A stretch of DNA of 64,000 nt from Nitrospira sp. GTDB lineage: Bacteria; Nitrospirota; Nitrospiria; Nitrospirales; Nitrospiraceae. Shown here piece after piece: positions 25,225 to 33,672 of the stretch (positions are counted from its first letter, which is position 1; each line of letters opens with the position of its first letter). The stretch spans positions 124,001-188,000 of the forward strand of contig JAVYIN010000003.1 of assembly GCA_035968315.1 (NCBI GenBank). The letters are read 5' to 3'. Under the pieces are notes generated by a model, which worked only from the letters and a program-made list of their open reading frames with translations, ran no database searches and was not told the origin of the DNA. The position numbers and the translations under genes are program-made.

Positions 25225-25485
25225 ATGGCCTATTCGATCCTCCTCTCCCCACCGGCCGAACGCCAACTCAAAGCCTTTGCCCCGGCCATTCAGAAGCGGC
25301 TCGTCAAACGCCTCACCTCACTGCGAGACAACCCACGCCCGCAAGGCGTCAAGAAGCTCGCCGGAGAGGACGATCTGTATCGCATTCGAGAAGGCGACTA
25401 CCGTATCATCTACACGATCCGCGACAAGGAATTGATTATCCTCGTCGTCAAAATCGGCAATCGCAAAGACGTGTATCGCTCCTGA
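25225..25485 (+). CDS. RelE/ParE-family toxin
   Basis: 86 residues. The compact RelE fold is visible: YSILLSPPAERQLKAFAPAI, then KKLAGEDDLYRIREGDYRIIYTI, then ELIILVVKIGNRKDVYR. The pattern LxGxxxxYRIRxGxYRIIY and the C-terminal basic/Tyr residues are typical of ribosome-dependent mRNA interferases. ParE-type gyrase poisons share the fold, so the target is not settled. There is no separate ribosome-binding site, so translation is probably coupled to the antitoxin. Confidence 0.9.
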   Translation: MAYSILLSPPAERQLKAFAPAIQKRLVKRLTSLRDNPRPQGVKKLAGEDDLYRIREGDYRIIYTIRDKELIILVVKIGNRKDVYRS

Positions 25486-25541
25486 ACATGGATAACGAGG
25501 ATTCGACAACGAACATGACAGTCCCTGTATAGGGCTGAGGG

Positions 25542-25715
25542 TTACTGCGCCGGTGAACCTACTCCGGATGTCGGCTCGACTACCGGCGATGGAGCGGCCT
25601 GCTGCACGGCGCCTTTGAATGGCAGATCGAGAAGCGCGTAGGGATTCACGCGGGCGCCGTTGAGCTTCACGCCCCAATGGAGATGCGGACCGGTGGCTCT
25701 TCCGGTCGCGCCGAC
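25542..25715. repeat. 174-bp direct repeat, intact copy within the M23 peptidase gene
   Basis: Partner of 24610-24783, same orientation and same length, about 95% identical by eye. It forms the 3' end of the functional peptidase gene. The 758 bp between the two copies contain only the toxin-antitoxin operon and its promoter. Similarity ends sharply at the stop codon on one side and within the GATG codons on the other. Confidence 0.85.
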
Positions 25716-26543
25716 TTTGCCGACCACCTGCCCCGCCTTCACCAGATCCCCATCTTTCACCGCTATCTCAGACAAGTGAAAGTACATGGAGTAGAACCCG
25801 AGGCCGTGGTCCACAAACACGCCTTTGCCGGAGAAGATATGATCGACGGTCAGCCGCACGACGCCGTCATTGGTCGCCAGCACGTCCGTCCCGAGCGGCG
25901 CGCCGATGTCTTCGCCGTTGTGGGGATTTCTCGCCTGGCCATTCATGATCCGCACGCTGCCGAAAATGCCGGTTCGCTTGCCGCCGACCGGTTCGATAAA
26001 GGTGCCCTGCCAGAGCTTCATCCGTGAATCAGTCGCCAGCGCGGTCTTCACCTGCTCCTGCTCCGCTTTCCAGCGCGCCAGGGCTTTTTCGTCCAGATCG
26101 ACCTTGTCCTTGGGCAGCTTCAAATGCTCGACATGAAACTTTTCTTTCACCACCAGGACGTTCAGACTGGCGTGCTTGGTCTGTTCACCGGATTTGATCT
26201 CAACCGCCAATTCATGATTCCCCGGCTCATCCTGCAGATCGAGCCCGAGCAGGCCAACATAGCCCGGGGCCTCTCCTGGACGAGGATCGGGAAAGAATGG
26301 CACGGTACGGCCCAAGAAGGTTCCTTGCACGTCAGCCAGCGCGTCCCCGCCCGGCACCTTCACCACGATGATCTGCCCTTGCTTGCCGCTGTATTGCCCG
26401 TCCACCCCTTTGGGGGCCGGCAGCGAACCGGGAAACAGCTCGACCGGAAAGATGCTGGTTAGCAGGACGATGAGCGCGAGGATCATCCGCTCAACATTGA
26501 AATAGGCTGTTCGCTCTTGCACCGGCAGCATCATCCCCCTCAT
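25542..26543 (-). CDS. M23-family metallopeptidase (periplasmic peptidoglycan hydrolase)
   Basis: 333 residues with an N-terminal membrane/signal segment (MILALIVLLTSIFPVEL). Residues about 45-135 are beta-rich. The LytM domain at about 185-305 keeps all zinc ligands: NPHNGEDIGAP (HxxxD) and GPHLHWG (HxH). It should cut peptidoglycan cross-links. The start overlaps the pafA stop (ATGA), so it is coupled to the proteasome operon. Its 3' end (174 bp) is duplicated at 24610-24783 beyond the toxin-antitoxin module. Confidence 0.9.
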   Translation of the reverse strand: MRGMMLPVQERTAYFNVERMILALIVLLTSIFPVELFPGSLPAPKGVDGQYSGKQGQIIVVKVPGGDALADVQGTFLGRTVPFFPDPRPGEAPGYVGLLGLDLQDEPGNHELAVEIKSGEQTKHASLNVLVVKEKFHVEHLKLPKDKVDLDEKALARWKAEQEQVKTALATDSRMKLWQGTFIEPVGGKRTGIFGSVRIMNGQARNPHNGEDIGAPLGTDVLATNDGVVRLTVDHIFSGKGVFVDHGLGFYSMYFHLSEIAVKDGDLVKAGQVVGKVGATGRATGPHLHWGVKLNGARVNPYALLDLPFKGAVQQAAPSPVVEPTSGVGSPAQ

Positions 26544-27916
26544 CGGCCGAACCTCAATCCCGACATTTGCGATAATAACTCATCCACCCGGCGATTGGTC
26601 GAGCTGAACGGATCCATGCAGAGAATCGTTTCCTCCCAGTAGCCGTTCAACTTGAGATAGGTCCAATCGACGGTGTAGGACCGGTTCTTCGCCCTGGCGA
26701 ACCGGATAAAGTCCCCCCGCACTTTTGCTCTGGTCGTCTGCGGCGGATTCGACATGGCCCGCTGCACCGCGTCTTCTTCCACCATCCGGTCGATCAGCCC
26801 CTTGGACTCCATCAGATAATACAATCCGCGCGTCCGCTTCACATCATGGAATTGCAAATCGAGCAGGTACACGCGGGGATCGTCCCAGCCGCAGCCCTTC
26901 TTATCGACATAGGATTGAATCAGATGCTTCTTGGCGACCCAGTCCACCTGATGCACCAGCTGCATGGGGTCGTCTTCCAGCTTATCGAGCAGCGTGGCCC
27001 ACTTGTGGAACACATCGTCATGGACCGGATCGTGCTCCTGCTGCGCCAGATATTGCTGCGCCCGGTCGAGATACACGCGCTGGATTTCGATGGCCGTCAA
27101 CTGGCGGCCGTCGTCCAGCTTCACTTTCTTTTTCAGCGTGGGATCGCGGGAGATCTCGCGGATCGCCTTGACCGGATCTTCGAGTTCCATCCCATGGACG
27201 ACATAGCCCTCTTCGATCATGGAGAGCATCAGCGCCGCCGTGCCGACTTTCACATAGGTGACGAACTCCGACATGTTGGAGTCGCCGACGATGATGTGCA
27301 GCCGGCGATAGCGCTCGGCATCGGCATGCGGCTCGTCCCGCGTGTTGATGATGCTGCGCGAGGAGGTGGTCGAAGACGAGGTCTTTTCATGAATGTGCTG
27401 CGCGCGCTGCGAGATGAAGTACTGCGGCCTGCCGGAGACCTTCAACACCTTGCCTGCGCCAGAATAGACCTGCCGGCTCACGAAAAACGGGATCAGCTGC
27501 TCCGTCACTTTCCAAAAATCCACATCCCGCCGCATCAGAAAGTTTTCATGGCACCCGTAGGTATTCCCCAGTGAATCGGTGTTGTTCTTGAAGATATAGA
27601 TTTCGCCGGACAGGCCTTCTTCGCGGAGGCGTTCTTCCGCCGCCGGCAAACAGGCTTCCAGCAAGCGCTCCCCGGCCTTGTCATGGGTCACGAGGTCAAG
27701 AACGTTGTCGCATTCGGGAGTCGAATACTCGGGATGGCAGCCGGTGTCCTGGTAAAAGCGCGCCCCGTTCACCAGAAACGCGTTGGACGGCCAGCTATTG
27801 GGGATGAGTCCTTCGAAGATGTAGCCGAGGACTTTCTCCATCGGCAGGTAGATGCGCCCGTTCGGCGAAAAGATCAGGCCGTACTCATTTTCGAGGCCGA
27901 AGATCCTGTGCTTCAT
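26540..27916 (-). CDS. pafA: Pup--protein ligase PafA
   Basis: About 458 residues from the ATG at 27914-27916 (MKHRIFGLENEYGLIF). A frame beginning 20 codons earlier is possible. It is a carboxylate-amine ligase of the glutamine-synthetase fold that attaches the C-terminal Glu of Pup to substrate lysines. Motifs: GLENEYG (Mg/ATP site), FYQDTGCHPEYSTPEC with the catalytic Asp, NNTDSLGNTYGCHEN, and INTRDEPHAD followed by LHIIVGDSNMSE. The Dop paralogue lies upstream in the same operon. Distinguished from Dop by lacking the Dop loop and by GLENEYG. Confidence 0.93.
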   Translation of the reverse strand: MKHRIFGLENEYGLIFSPNGRIYLPMEKVLGYIFEGLIPNSWPSNAFLVNGARFYQDTGCHPEYSTPECDNVLDLVTHDKAGERLLEACLPAAEERLREEGLSGEIYIFKNNTDSLGNTYGCHENFLMRRDVDFWKVTEQLIPFFVSRQVYSGAGKVLKVSGRPQYFISQRAQHIHEKTSSSTTSSRSIINTRDEPHADAERYRRLHIIVGDSNMSEFVTYVKVGTAALMLSMIEEGYVVHGMELEDPVKAIREISRDPTLKKKVKLDDGRQLTAIEIQRVYLDRAQQYLAQQEHDPVHDDVFHKWATLLDKLEDDPMQLVHQVDWVAKKHLIQSYVDKKGCGWDDPRVYLLDLQFHDVKRTRGLYYLMESKGLIDRMVEEDAVQRAMSNPPQTTRAKVRGDFIRFARAKNRSYTVDWTYLKLNGYWEETILCMDPFSSTNRRVDELLSQMSGLRFGR

Positions 27917-28003
27917 GGGGCCTGGAGATAGCATGTGGCGTAAAGACAGAATACACGCCCATTGAAGGATGTTCAACTTGCCTGAGGAATACCGCGCGCC
28001 TGG

Positions 28004-28690
28004 CTATGCAGAGAGGAGCTGCCGCACTTCGACGGGAGTGAGGCGCCTGAACTTGCGGCCGGGCCGGGACCGTTCGAGCACAGCCACTTCCAGGCCTTCG
28101 GGGGTCAGTTTCTGATTGGGGGTCTGATCCAGAGCTGAGACACAAAAGCCCAATGCGGCCTTGAGCGACGGCAGCTGGCCGGTGGCCTTCTCTTTGAGGG
28201 CGGCGAGGACCGTCTCAGACTTGCCGCCGATGACCGCAACCGATTTCTCGTCGATGATGCTGCCGTCGAATGAAATCCGGTAGATTTCGTTCGGCTGGCC
28301 GTTCGTCCCGACCTGCACCACGAGAATCTCCACTTCCAGCGGCTTCATCTCCTGGCTGAAGATCGTGCCCAGGCTTTGGGAGTAGCCGTTGGCCAGCGAG
28401 CGGGCAGTGACATCCTCCCGGCTGTACATGAAGCCCTTGAGATCCGCATGGCGAATGCCGGCTTTGCGGAGATTTTCAAACTCGCTGTACTTCCCGGCCC
28501 CGGCAAAAGCGATGTTGTCGTAGACTTCGGAAATCTTGTGCAGCGAGGCGCTCGGATTGTCCGCCGTAAACAGCACCCCATCGGCATATTCCATGGCGAT
28601 GCTGGAGCGGCCCTTGGCGATGCCCTTCTTGGCATACTCCGCCTTGTCCTGCATCATCTGCTCGGGAGACACGTAATAGGGCATCGGCAT
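28004..28690 (-). CDS. prcA: 20S proteasome alpha subunit
   Basis: 228 residues, 2 bp after prcB. Alpha-type hallmarks: YVSPEQMMQDKAEYAKKGIAKGR near the N-terminus (shown by its first part, the gate helix H0), then SIAMEYADGVLFTADN and KISEVYDNIAFAGAGKYSEF. It lacks the catalytic Thr. Seven copies form each outer ring and dock the ATPase. The C-terminal about 30 residues are basic (RSRPGRKFRRL). Confidence 0.93.
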   Translation of the reverse strand: MPMPYYVSPEQMMQDKAEYAKKGIAKGRSSIAMEYADGVLFTADNPSASLHKISEVYDNIAFAGAGKYSEFENLRKAGIRHADLKGFMYSREDVTARSLANGYSQSLGTIFSQEMKPLEVEILVVQVGTNGQPNEIYRISFDGSIIDEKSVAVIGGKSETVLAALKEKATGQLPSLKAALGFCVSALDQTPNQKLTPEGLEVAVLERSRPGRKFRRLTPVEVRQLLSA

Positions 28691-28692
28691 GG

Positions 28693-29517
28693 CTAGCTCT
28701 CCTTCGAGCGGCGCGTGGCAATCAATCCGTCGAACACGGAACGGATCCGGTCGTCCGGCACATCGGCGATGCCCTTGGCGGTGACGTACTTCGCGGTGGG
28801 ATAGATGCCGCGCACCAAATCAGGTCCGCCTGTCCCGACGTCGTCATCGGCGGCGTTGTAGAGCGACATCAGAGCCAGCTTGAGGGCCTCGGCCTCCGGG
28901 AGCTGCCGCTGGAAATGCTCGCGCATCGTATTGCGCGCATCCTTCCCCCCTGACCCAATCGCATGGTAGTCGGACTCTTCGTACCGCCCTCCCGTGATGT
29001 CGTATTTGAAAATGCGCCCCTCGCCGCGCTTGAGATCGTATCCCACATACAAGGGCATGACGACCAACCCCTGAAACACCATCGGCAGATTGGCCTTCAC
29101 CATTTGACCGAGCTTATTGGCCTTGCCTTCGCAGGAGAGCGGCATCCCTTCCAGTTTTTCGTAATGTTCCAGTTCTGTCTGAAACAGCTTGGCCATCTCG
29201 ATGCAGGGGCCGGCCGCGCCGGCGATGGCCATGGCGGAATAGTCGTCGATCTTGAACACTTTCTCGATCCGGCGGTCGGCGATTTGAAACCCTTCGGTCG
29301 CCCGCCGGTCGCCCGCAATCACCACGCCCTGCTGATACTTAATCGCCAGCACGGTCGTCGCATGCGGCACCGACAGCGGCCCCCCGGCGCGCGAGGGATC
29401 CTGCAGGTTCCCCAGCGGCCCCGCCCCCGTCCGCCCCAGTGTCAGCCCCGGATAGTGCTGTGAGAGAAAGTCGAAGAAACTCGGCTCGTCGTGATTCGGC
29501 AGATAGGGAAGTTTCAT
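28693..29517 (-). CDS. prcB: 20S proteasome beta subunit (catalytic)
   Basis: 274 residues including a propeptide of about 53. Cleavage after PLSVPHA would expose Thr54 (TTVLAIKY) as the N-terminal nucleophile. GVVIAGDRRATEG carries the conserved catalytic-site residues, and AIGSGGKDARNTM and YNAADDDVGTGGPD the later strand and Asp/Ser region. It sits 25 bp after dop, the place where many actinobacteria have pup, but no gene fits in that gap. Confidence 0.94.
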   Translation of the reverse strand: MKLPYLPNHDEPSFFDFLSQHYPGLTLGRTGAGPLGNLQDPSRAGGPLSVPHATTVLAIKYQQGVVIAGDRRATEGFQIADRRIEKVFKIDDYSAMAIAGAAGPCIEMAKLFQTELEHYEKLEGMPLSCEGKANKLGQMVKANLPMVFQGLVVMPLYVGYDLKRGEGRIFKYDITGGRYEESDYHAIGSGGKDARNTMREHFQRQLPEAEALKLALMSLYNAADDDVGTGGPDLVRGIYPTAKYVTAKGIADVPDDRIRSVFDGLIATRRSKES

Positions 29518-29542
29518 AGTCTGTGTGGACGCTCCCGATACA

Positions 29543-31042
29543 TTAAGATTTCAACTTCGCGAGCAACGCCGCGGCGCTGTCCGCGCTCTCCAGCAACGGC
29601 CCCGTCAGCGCGGCGGTTCCCCGGTTGGGATCCATGAGCGGAATGCGCGTGATCGTCGCATTCCCGAAATCGAAGAGGACCGATGTCCAGCTCACGCCAT
29701 ACAGCGACGTGGCGAACTTGCTCACACACCGGCCACGGAAATACGCCCTGGTGCCGGGAGGCGGCAGGTGCTCGGCCCGAACGATCTCGTCCTCGCTCAC
29801 GATCCGCTCGATCAGATTGCCCCGCTCCAGCGTATAGAACAGCCCCTTCTCCTGACGGATGTCATGATATTGCAAATCCATGAGCTTGGCCCGCGGATCC
29901 GTCCAGCCACAGCCCTTCCGCTCCATATAGGATTCGATCATGTGGCGCTTGGCGACCCAGTCCAGCTCCCGCACGAGCAGCCGCGGATCCTTTTCCAGAC
30001 GATCCAGCACCGACTCCCACCGGCGCAAGACATCCTGCTGCACCTCATCGCGCCGGTGCGTGGCGTAAAATGTCTTCGCCGCATTAAGATAGGCGCGCTG
30101 AACCGCCACCGCCGTCGTCGGACGCCCTCCGGCCAGCTTGATCGTCTGCTTCATGTCCAGATCGCGGGAGACCTGTTTGATCGCCCGAACCGGCTCGTCC
30201 AACTCGATCTGCGGCAGCTCGGCCCCGGCCTCCAGCATCTCCAGCACCATGCTCAAGGTCCCGACCTTCAGATAGGTCGAAATCTCCGCCATGTTGGCAT
30301 CGCCCACGATGACATGCAGGCGCCGATACTTGCTGTATTCCGCATGCGGCTCATCCCTGGTGTTAATGATGGGCCGCTTGACCATCGTGTTGAGATCAAG
30401 AAGACATTCGAAAAAATCGGCCCGTTGTGAAATCTGGTACTCGGCGGGGCTTGTCTGGTTTTCCGCTCCGACCTTCCCCGCGCCCGCGATAATGGGCCTG
30501 GTCACAAAGAAGGGCGCGAGGGCGCGCGCGATCTGATCGAACGACACCGAGCGCGCCACCAGATAATTCTCGTGATAGCCGTAACTGTTGCCCTTGCCGT
30601 CGGAATTGTTCTTGTAGAGGACGTATTGCTCGCGCCCGCGCACCCGCGTCAATTCCTGGAGGCTCTGGGCCAGGATGCGCTCTCCGACGCGCTCGAACGC
30701 GACGACTTCTCTGGCATTGGAACATTCCGGAATGGAATACTCGGGATGCGCGCCATCCACATACAGCCGGCCGCCGTTCGCCAAGACCTTGTTCAGCTGG
30801 CGATTGTAGTCCGGATTCGGCCGCTCCCGTTCGCCCTCCACCTCGAACCCGCGGGCATCCAGCAACGGGTTTTCATTTTCATAGTCCCAAATGGCGTCGG
30901 GCGCCGGCAGCCCCTTGTAATGGCCGATCGCCGCGATCGATCCCGACACAGGATCGGCCGCGGCCGCTTCCTTGGCGGCGATTCCGAACTCCGTTTCTGT
31001 GCCGATGACGCGGGGGAGGCTGGTCGATGGCTGGTCTTGCAT
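29543..31042 (-). CDS. dop: Pup deamidase/depupylase Dop
   Basis: 499 residues. Same fold as PafA: VIGTETEFGIAAKEA at the N-terminus, LYVDGAHPEYSIPEC with the catalytic Asp, YKNNSDGKGNSYGYHENYL and NTRDEPHAEYSKYRRLHVI. The longer segment between the first motif and GHYKGLPAPDA matches the extended Dop region absent from PafA. It deamidates Pup-Gln and removes Pup from substrates. It lies 15 bp after the ATPase gene. Confidence 0.92.
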   Translation of the reverse strand: MQDQPSTSLPRVIGTETEFGIAAKEAAAADPVSGSIAAIGHYKGLPAPDAIWDYENENPLLDARGFEVEGERERPNPDYNRQLNKVLANGGRLYVDGAHPEYSIPECSNAREVVAFERVGERILAQSLQELTRVRGREQYVLYKNNSDGKGNSYGYHENYLVARSVSFDQIARALAPFFVTRPIIAGAGKVGAENQTSPAEYQISQRADFFECLLDLNTMVKRPIINTRDEPHAEYSKYRRLHVIVGDANMAEISTYLKVGTLSMVLEMLEAGAELPQIELDEPVRAIKQVSRDLDMKQTIKLAGGRPTTAVAVQRAYLNAAKTFYATHRRDEVQQDVLRRWESVLDRLEKDPRLLVRELDWVAKRHMIESYMERKGCGWTDPRAKLMDLQYHDIRQEKGLFYTLERGNLIERIVSEDEIVRAEHLPPPGTRAYFRGRCVSKFATSLYGVSWTSVLFDFGNATITRIPLMDPNRGTAALTGPLLESADSAAALLAKLKS

Positions 31043-31057
31043 AAATTGGTGAAGCGT

Positions 31058-32827
31058 CTACAAGTAGTGGCCTGTGGTCACGGTTTCAATCTGCCGCGAT
31101 TCGGCCGGGCCGCCGCTAATCGTCCGGATATGCACGATCTTCTCGCCCTTCTTGCCGGCCACCTTTGCCCAGTCGTCGGGATTCGTCGTGTTCGGAAGAT
31201 CTTCGTGCTCCTTGAACTCTTCACGGATGGCGCGGACGAGATCCTCAGACCGCAGCCCAACCCCTTCCTGCGCGATCGCCCGCTTCACCGCGTATTTCTT
31301 CGCGCGGGACACGATGCCTTCGATCAAGGCGCCGCTGGCAAAATCCTTGAAGTACAGCACTTCCTTTTCGCCGTTGGCATAGGTGACTTCTATGAACTTG
31401 TTCTCTTCCGTCGAGGCATACATGGTCTCGACGGTCAGCGTCGTAAACTTCTCCACGAGGGCGTTCCGGTCTCCGCCATGCTGCGCCAGCTCTTCCGGCG
31501 CAAAGGGCAGCTCGACGGAAAGATACTTCGAGAAAATATCCCGGGCCGCCGCCGCATCCGGACGCCCGACTTTGACTTTGACGTCGAGACGGCCCGCCCG
31601 CAGCACGGCGGGGTCGATCAGATCCTGCCGATTGCTCGCGCCAATCACGATGACGTTCCGCAGCCGCTCGACGCCGTCGATCTCGGACAGGAACTGCGGC
31701 ACGATCGTGGATTCGATGTCGGAGGAAATCCCGGTGCCGCGCGTCCTGAAGAGCGCGTCCATCTCGTCGAAGAACACGATGACGGGATTACCATCGGCCG
31801 CCCGCTCTTTGGCCTTCTTAAAAACTTCACGCACCTGCCGTTCCGATTCGCCGACATATTTATTGAGCAGCTCCGGCCCCTTCACATGCAGAAAGTAGCT
31901 CCGAATCTGCTTGCCGGTGAGATGGCCCAGCTTCTTGGCGATGGAATTGGCCACAGCCTTGGCGATCAACGTTTTCCCGCAACCGGGAGGACCATAGAGC
32001 AACACGCCTTTGGGAGCGCTCAGCTTGAATTCCGCAAACAGCTCCGCATGGAGAAAGGGCAGCTCCACGGCATCGCGCACATGCTCAAGCTCCTTTTGCA
32101 GCCCGCCGATGTGCTCGTAGTCCACATCCGGCACTTCTTCGAGGACCAGCTCTTCGGCCTCCGACTTGGGCAGCTTTTCGACCACATAGCCGGAGCGCGG
32201 ATCATAGAGCAGATGGTCGCCCACGCTGAGCCGCTCGACCAGGAGCGGATCGGCCAGTTCCGCGACCTTCTCTTCATCGAAATGCAGCGTGACCAGCGCG
32301 CGGTTGCCCTCCAGCATATCCTTGAGCCGGACCACTTCGCCCTGCACCTCGAAACCTTTGGTCTCGATGACATTGAGCGCTTCGTTGAGGACGACTTCCT
32401 GCCCACGGCGCAAGGCCTGGCTCTTGATGGCTGGGTGCAGGCTCACCTTCATCTTGCGGCCGGAGATAAACACATTCCCCGTTCCATCCTCGTTCATCGA
32501 AGAGAAGATGGCGTAGGTCGAGGGCGGGGCCGTGAGCTTTTCGACTTCGGCGCGCAGCGCTTCGATGTGCGCCTTCGCTTCCTGCAAGGTCGCCACGAGC
32601 TTGTCGTTCTGTTTGGTGGCTTGATCGAGTTGGTAGCGGGATTGATACAGCCGACGGATTTCTTCTTCCATCGACTGAATTTGAACGCGAAGTTTTTCGA
32701 CTTCGCGGGCATGGTCTTCGTGTTTGTGAATCACGTCCGCATTCCCCTCTGACAGCCGATTCGTGATCTTCTTCACGGAATCTCGGAGGGACCGGAGCCG
32801 GCTCGAATCGCTCTTTTTATCCGCCAT
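31058..32827 (-). CDS. mpa: Proteasome-activating AAA+ ATPase (ARC/Mpa)
   Basis: About 589 residues from the ATG at 32825-32827. An N-terminal coiled coil (residues about 30-95) that would bind Pup-like tags is followed by an OB region (about 100-230) with SMNEDGTGNVFISGRK. The AAA+ domain has GPPGCGKTLIAKAVA (Walker A) and VIVFFDEMDALFRTRG (Walker B). The C-terminus ends in GHYL, close to the GQYL tail by which Mpa opens the 20S gate. It is the first gene of the proteasome operon. The symbol arc is also in use. Confidence 0.94.
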   Translation of the reverse strand: MADKKSDSSRLRSLRDSVKKITNRLSEGNADVIHKHEDHAREVEKLRVQIQSMEEEIRRLYQSRYQLDQATKQNDKLVATLQEAKAHIEALRAEVEKLTAPPSTYAIFSSMNEDGTGNVFISGRKMKVSLHPAIKSQALRRGQEVVLNEALNVIETKGFEVQGEVVRLKDMLEGNRALVTLHFDEEKVAELADPLLVERLSVGDHLLYDPRSGYVVEKLPKSEAEELVLEEVPDVDYEHIGGLQKELEHVRDAVELPFLHAELFAEFKLSAPKGVLLYGPPGCGKTLIAKAVANSIAKKLGHLTGKQIRSYFLHVKGPELLNKYVGESERQVREVFKKAKERAADGNPVIVFFDEMDALFRTRGTGISSDIESTIVPQFLSEIDGVERLRNVIVIGASNRQDLIDPAVLRAGRLDVKVKVGRPDAAAARDIFSKYLSVELPFAPEELAQHGGDRNALVEKFTTLTVETMYASTEENKFIEVTYANGEKEVLYFKDFASGALIEGIVSRAKKYAVKRAIAQEGVGLRSEDLVRAIREEFKEHEDLPNTTNPDDWAKVAGKKGEKIVHIRTISGGPAESRQIETVTTGHYL

Positions 32828-32888
32828 AGGTCGACTCGCTGCAACGCTGAACATCCGCGAGCAATCGCACCTTCAAGCCAGTGATCGG

Positions 32889-32917
32889 ATTCTAACACCC
32901 GACCTAGGGGTGGTCAA
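32889..32917 (-). promoter_or_regulatory. Promoter of the proteasome operon
   Basis: The minus strand reads TTGACC (32917-32912), a 17-bp spacer ending in TGT (extended -10), then TAGAAT (32894-32889). The start would be near 32882, about 55 nt before the mpa ATG. The rest of the 133-bp gap to thiE holds no gene. Confidence 0.65.
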
Positions 32918-32960
32918 CTGGACGACTCGAAGCTGCGCGCACCACATCTTCCCGACGCGG

Positions 32961-33590
32961 TCATGATGCTCGTAACGCCGCGCACATCTCTGCGGTCGCC
33001 GTGCCGACATCCCGGCGGCCGAGAATCCCGCCGATCATGGCCACCCCATACGCACCCGCACGCCGCACGTCAGCGATCCGTTCACGCGTGATGCCTCCGA
33101 TCGCGAACACCGGAATCGAAGAACCGCCGCAGGCTTCCGCCAGCCGCTCTAATCCCAACGGCATGCCGAACGCCCGCTTCGACGGCGTATCGAAGACTGG
33201 CCCGACAATCACATAGTCGGCGCCGTCATCATTCGCCCGCCGCACTTCATCAATGGAATGGGTTGAGACACCCAGAAGACGATGACCGCCCAGGAGACGT
33301 CGCGCCACCGACACCGGCAGACTGTTGGCCCGCAAATGGACCCCGTCGAGATCCAAGGCCAGCGCGAGATCGACCCGGTCATTGATCAGGAGCGGCACGC
33401 CCCGTGGTTTCGTGATGTCGTGGATCGTTCGGGCTAACGCCAGCAGATCGCCGGTCGGCAGATCACGCTCGCGTAATTGCACAGCCGGCAACCCGGCCTC
33501 GACGGCCAGCCGCACAGCCCCGGAAAGCGATTCGTCACACACCTGGCCCCGGTCGGTCACCAGGAGAAGACGGAAATCAACGGAAGGCAT
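32961..33590 (-). CDS. thiE: Thiamine phosphate synthase (ThiE/TenI family)
   Basis: 209 residues. TIM-barrel enzyme joining HMP-PP and thiazole phosphate. Motifs: FRLLLVTDRGQVC, VQLRERDLPTGDLL, LLINDRVDLALALDLDGVHL, LLGVSTHSIDEV, VIVGPVFDTPSK and FAIGGITRERI. It lacks a fused ThiD. TenI-like aminase proteins are close relatives, but residues for phosphate binding (GGI near the end) are kept. It sits after thiG across a palindromic repeat. Confidence 0.88.
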   Translation of the reverse strand: MPSVDFRLLLVTDRGQVCDESLSGAVRLAVEAGLPAVQLRERDLPTGDLLALARTIHDITKPRGVPLLINDRVDLALALDLDGVHLRANSLPVSVARRLLGGHRLLGVSTHSIDEVRRANDDGADYVIVGPVFDTPSKRAFGMPLGLERLAEACGGSSIPVFAIGGITRERIADVRRAGAYGVAMIGGILGRRDVGTATAEMCAALRAS

Positions 33591-33596
33591 AAAATT

Positions 33597-33667
33597 GTGA
33601 TCGGTGACGGGTGATCAGTGATGAGACTCCTTCCACTCTCGGCCCGCTTCACACATCACCAATCACA
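33597..33667. repeat. GTGATCGGTGACGGGTGAT-type inverted repeat between thiG and thiE
   Basis: The left arm 33597-33622 (GTGATCGGTGACGGGTGATC) and right arm 33650-33667 (CACACATCACCAATCACA) are complementary. A close relative lies at 13322-13449. It would form a hairpin in the thiG-thiE transcript. It is not a classical terminator because no T run follows. Confidence 0.6.
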
Positions 33668-33672
33668 GTTTC

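Noticed and set aside
30572-32752. A 726-codon open frame on the plus strand
   Set aside because: It is the shadow of the mpa and dop genes; no family features and no start signal.
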